From: Pueribacillus sp041725775
GTDB taxonomy: Bacteria; Bacillota; Bacilli; Bacillales; UBA6769
Direction: 5' to 3'
Length of the DNA: 64,000 bases
Assembly (NCBI RefSeq): GCF_041725775.1
Contig: NZ_JBEUEL010000011.1
Location: 28,877 to 92,876, forward strand
Positions 63,271 through 64,000 of this stretch are shown piece after piece. The notes below the pieces were generated by a model that saw only the letters and a program-made list of their open reading frames with translations, had not been told where the DNA came from and did not search any database. Position numbers and translations under genes: made by a program. The first letter of the stretch is position 1. Each line of letters begins with the position of its first letter.

Positions 63271-63828
63271 TTAAAGATTTTTTTGTTCTTCAATTTTGTT
63301 AATCTCTCGGTTCAAGCGGGCCATATCTTGTTCAGCCATGTCCAAAAATTTCTTTAAATCCTTCTCCATTTCTCCTGCACCTTCTTTTAACTGTTGTTGA
63401 ATATTCGAATAAATATCTAACATTTGGTCGATTTGATGACGTAAGTTTTCCACCTGTTCTTTCGGTTGCAAGCGCTTGTCAGCAGCTGAGTCCACTAACA
63501 CATTTTGAAACCACTCAGCCTGTTCAGCGCCATCAAATTCTAAAAGAACATCAATCGTCTCATCACTGTCTGCCATACCAGCGATAAACAAAAATGGATC
63601 TGGTAATTGTACATCATGAATGAATCCCATATATGAAATTCTCGGCCAAATCCCAAATCGTTTCGTTGACATCCTTACACCAATGTTTGAACGTTCCAAT
63701 GACTTGACAAAAGAAACTCGCTCAAGGCGTCCAGCAAGAAAACCTAAAAGGGCTATTCTTCCAGCATCTTGCACCCCTGTCATCGCAAAATTGCGAATAA
63801 CCGCCCATTTATCGGTTCGCTTTACCAA
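63271..63828 (-). CDS. Unrecognised protein with C-terminal coiled coil
   Basis: 185 residues from TTG at 63828 (GAAGGTGAT upstream). The first 110 residues are mixed alpha/beta (GIWPRISYMGFIHDVQLPDPFLF; DVLLEFDGAEQAEWFQ). Residues 115-185 are a coiled coil, ending INKIEEQKNL. No membrane segment. It precedes the PBP gene on the same strand, with 270 bp between, so a cell-envelope role is only a guess. Confidence 0.6.
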   Translation of the reverse strand: MVKRTDKWAVIRNFAMTGVQDAGRIALLGFLAGRLERVSFVKSLERSNIGVRMSTKRFGIWPRISYMGFIHDVQLPDPFLFIAGMADSDETIDVLLEFDGAEQAEWFQNVLVDSAADKRLQPKEQVENLRHQIDQMLDIYSNIQQQLKEGAGEMEKDLKKFLDMAEQDMARLNREINKIEEQKNL

Positions 63829-64000
63829 GGAATCACCTTCTTTCATCAATCTTCTATCGTTTAATAACTACTGCTTATATTATAACGCATAAATTAAGAC
63901 AACGTTCATCAAAGAAACCTTTCGTATGTGTCAAGTTATTCTCGGTTGTTCTTTTACACCAATATTTTCAGCACTCTATTTTTGTACGCTTTTTAGGCTA

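Noticed and set aside
1..64000. CRISPR arrays, tRNA or rRNA genes, prophage
   Set aside because: No regularly spaced repeats, no tRNA-like acceptor/T-loop strings and no phage structural proteins were seen on reading.

Overview
The window looks like chromosome of a low-GC, spore-forming Bacillaceae bacterium (Bacillus/Alkalihalobacillus type). Supporting signs are three YjcZ-type micropeptides, a Spo0E-like regulator, YfhD, YkvS, the yfkJ/yfkH neighbourhood, a complete des-desK-desR membrane thermostat, a soluble YfmS-like chemoreceptor, a class D sortase, and TPP and preQ1 riboswitches of Firmicutes type. I see no rRNA, tRNA, CRISPR array or phage structural genes.

Layout. 1-6.3 kb: the end of a P1B-4 metal-efflux ATPase, a GAF/LuxR regulator, then R2-like ligand-binding oxidase (R2lox), aldehyde dehydrogenase, a DUF779 protein and an iron-dependent alcohol dehydrogenase, which read like one oxidation pathway. 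6.3-15 kb: yfkH/YtxH/yfkJ, a deleted group IIC intron sitting just behind the terminator of a 41-residue zinc-ribbon gene, a YlbF-family protein with a Cys/Gly tail, an SDR, a methyltransferase, three YjcZ micropeptides, a DhaS-type aldehyde dehydrogenase and ykvS. 15-17.8 kb: a nitrate/sulfonate/taurine-type ABC importer. 17.8-18.9 kb: a graveyard of IS21-like and ISLre2-like ends and broken genes, including a relic with an LPKTA sorting motif. 19-30 kb: Aquifex-type aconitase with a second zinc-ribbon mini-gene, TPP-riboswitch-controlled ykoEDC with a decayed tenA, a DUF421 pseudogene, a cstA / cory-CC-star / ArsA-type ATPase operon, 3-methyladenine glycosylase and class D sortase. 31-36 kb: preQ1 riboswitch-queT, DoxX-like protein and the des system. 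37-45 kb: YfmS-like chemoreceptor, a dead IS3 element, two right-end relics of IS200/IS605 TnpB elements, small membrane proteins and lipoproteins, PrpE-like phosphatase, thiT behind a second TPP riboswitch, decayed lipoprotein genes. 45-56 kb: a TarM/TagE-type teichoic acid glycosyltransferase, NhaC antiporter, Spo0E-like protein, metallo-beta-lactamase fold protein, LLM flavoprotein, SDR, and an ATP-sulfurylase-like protein of 570 residues with an altered substrate motif and an unexplained C-terminal extension. 56-60.8 kb: two divergent type VII secretion LXG cassettes. 60.8-64 kb: a class A penicillin-binding protein and an unrecognised coiled-coil protein.

Most noteworthy is the LXG region. 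The rightward cassette is intact: a Lap1-like helper, an LXG effector ending in a glycine-zipper membrane domain, a four-helix membrane protein that is the likely immunity factor, and a DUF4176 protein. The leftward cassette has decayed: its Lap1-like gene carries a nonsense codon, its DUF3958-like helper is open, and its LXG gene has lost the toxin end. No T7SS machinery genes lie in the window, so this is an effector island. The R2lox pathway cluster, the variant ATP sulfurylase and the CstA/cory-CC-star/ArsA operon are the other places where function is not explained by known roles.
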